Of a DNA stretch of 35,085 nt, positions 34,001 through 35,085 are shown in pieces (position 1 is the first letter of the stretch; the number at the start of each line of letters is the position of its first letter). Below the pieces are notes generated by a model. It had not been told where the DNA came from, ran no database searches, and worked only from the letters and a program-made list of their open reading frames with translations. A program made the position numbers and the translations under genes. Where the stretch lies: positions 1 to 35,085 of the forward strand of contig CAYYQW010000041.1 in assembly GCA_964472505.1 (NCBI GenBank), written 5' to 3'. This DNA is from JAYEIA01 sp964472505 (GTDB lineage Bacteria > Bacteroidota > Bacteroidia > Bacteroidales > JAADGE01).

Positions 34001-34497
34001 CGGATATCAGATTTCAGATGTCAGACAAGACAAGTTTGCAATCGGGCTGCGAAATTGAAGAAAAGCCTGCGCCCGTGTGGTGTTTTCTCCGCACGGAATT
34101 TTACAGCCGCCCGTTTGAACCAATGTACGAATATTAATAATTTTTCATAATACCTGTATTTTTTTTATTTACCGGAAAGCCCCCGCGGGGGGACTTGGCC
34201 GAAAGTCCGGTCGCAGGTTTTGGCTTGTGGCTTACGAAGATTGAAACACTTTTGAACGTCCGGCGGTTCCTGAGCGGCAGTCGAAGGAAGGACTTCAAAA
34301 CGTGTGGGCTGCTTGGAGCAGTAGCACGGGCACGCTTTCATCTTGCGGATTTCAGACCTTACATAATTTATTACAGTGGGGTAGGAAGCCTGATTTTATC
34401 AAAAAATAAATAAATTGCGTCAGCTTTGTTTCCGTGGGATTAGGAGTTCTGAAATTAGCTCTGAAAGAGCGTAATATTTCTTTGTTTAGTTCCTAAC
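34001..34497 (+). repeat. Structured repeat unit C
   Basis: Second unit, shorter than B because it lacks the GCATCGGGC and GCCCT-gaa-AGGGC hairpins at its end and part of the C-rich segment. The core 34217-34452 is almost identical to B (stem 1 at 34246-34305; stem 2 pairing 34389-34396 with 34437-34444). It ends with the same TTTAGTTCCTAACCGG sequence found at the B/C border, which marks the unit border. Confidence 0.85.
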
Positions 34498-35085
34498 CGG
34501 ATATCAGATTTCAGAAGCCGGATAAGACAAGTTTGCAATCGGGTTGCGAAATTGAAGAAAGCCCTGCGCCCGTGTGGTATTTTCACCGCACGGAATTCTA
34601 CAGCCGCCCGTTAGCACTAATCATAATACCTGTATTTTTTTATTTGCCGGAAAGTCCCCTAAATCCCCCGCGGGGGGACTTGGCCGAAAGTTCGGTCGCA
34701 GGTTTTGGCTTGTGGCTTACGAAGATTGAAACACTTTTGAACGTCCGGCGGTTCCTGAGCATCAGTCGAAGGAAGGACTTCAAAACGTGTGGGCTGCTTG
34801 GAGCAGTAGCACGGGCACGCTTTCATCTTGCGGATTTCAGACCTTACATAATTTATTACAGTGGGGTAGGAAGCCTGATTTTATCAAAAAATAAATAAAT
34901 TGCGACAGCTTTGTTTCCGTGGGATTAGGAGTTCTGAAATTAGCTCTGAAAGAGCATAATATATCAGCATCGGGCATCGCCCGATGCAATGAAACCGCCC
35001 GTGCTCGAAGCCCTGAAAGAGCGAAATATTCTTGAGTTTTCTACAAGTAAAATTCCCGGGCATATAAGTGTTACATATACAGCAT
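34498..35085 (+). repeat. Structured repeat unit D (may run past window end)
   Basis: Third unit. The core 34701-34937 has stem 1 at 34731-34790, with a changed loop (GCATCAGTC for GCGGCAGTC), and stem 2 pairing 34874-34881 with 34922-34929. The H1 hairpin has a changed loop (GGTATTTTCACC). The GCATCGGGC/GCCCGATGC hairpin (34967-34987) differs from B in the loop only (ATC for AGC). The last about 50 bases are unique sequence, so the array seems to end just before the window does. Confidence 0.8.

Noticed and set aside
33631..34898. Near-identical reading frames (71-121 aa) in repeat units B, C and D and a related one in copy A
   Set aside because: They run through the structured repeat core, have no credible start signal, and changes between A and B-D follow stem pairing. 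Their apparent protein conservation comes from DNA identity.
33404..35085. CRISPR array
   Set aside because: Repeat units are 490-600 bp, there are no spacers, and no cas genes are in the window.

Overview
The window looks like a chromosomal segment of a Bacteroidota bacterium. The evidence is the TAnnTTTG-type promoters, weak Shine-Dalgarno signals, a beta-propeller/Y_Y_Y regulator with a LuxR-type HTH, a GldN-like protein, many lipoproteins and a Bacteroidota-style sugar-porter MFS protein. I cannot place it to genus. No rRNA, tRNA or CRISPR array was seen.

Layout. 0-3.4 kb: a yifB/comM ATPase, a convergent secreted protein with two GldN-like repeats, and a 27-codon membrane ORF plus a 124-aa gene behind one good promoter. 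3.4-3.6 kb: a short MITE-like element. 3.6-16.1 kb: a beta-1,3-glucan (laminarin-type) locus with a divergent one-component regulator, a truncated PKD lipoprotein, an MFS sugar porter, a GH158-like lipoprotein, a GH3 beta-glucosidase lipoprotein and a large cytoplasmic GH149-like phosphorylase. The expected logic is cleavage at the surface or in the periplasm, import of short sugars, then phosphorolysis to glucose-1-phosphate. No SusC/SusD pair is present, and the PKD gene breaks off abruptly.

16.1-16.6 kb: copy A of a dispersed repeat. 16.6-23.3 kb: a small membrane protein, then a minus-strand defence cassette: XRE regulator (dead), type III Res, GxxExxY, type III Mod and a rhuM gene broken into pieces with a KilA-N fragment inside. 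Mod carries an in-frame 21-bp palindromic insert. 23.5-26.1 kb: a DHOD-like gene, a YciI-domain lipoprotein, a second copy of the first MITE and a DJ-1/PfpI gene. 26.1-27.6 kb: a different MITE, a membrane-protein gene frameshifted at a T9 tract, and an AT-rich MNT/HEPN pair. 27.6-33.4 kb: a 984-aa FAD/Fe-S oxidoreductase, a leucine-rich-repeat protein with a Roco-like end, an orphan Vsr nuclease and an NmrA-type protein. 33.4-35.1 kb: three near-identical tandem units (B, C, D) of the repeat first seen as copy A.

The most unusual signal is that A/B-D repeat. Its four copies differ at several predicted stem positions, and every difference I checked in two long stems keeps base pairing on the + strand by exchanging Watson-Crick for G-U pairs. 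This is what a structured RNA would show, and it argues against the small ORFs that run through the repeat.
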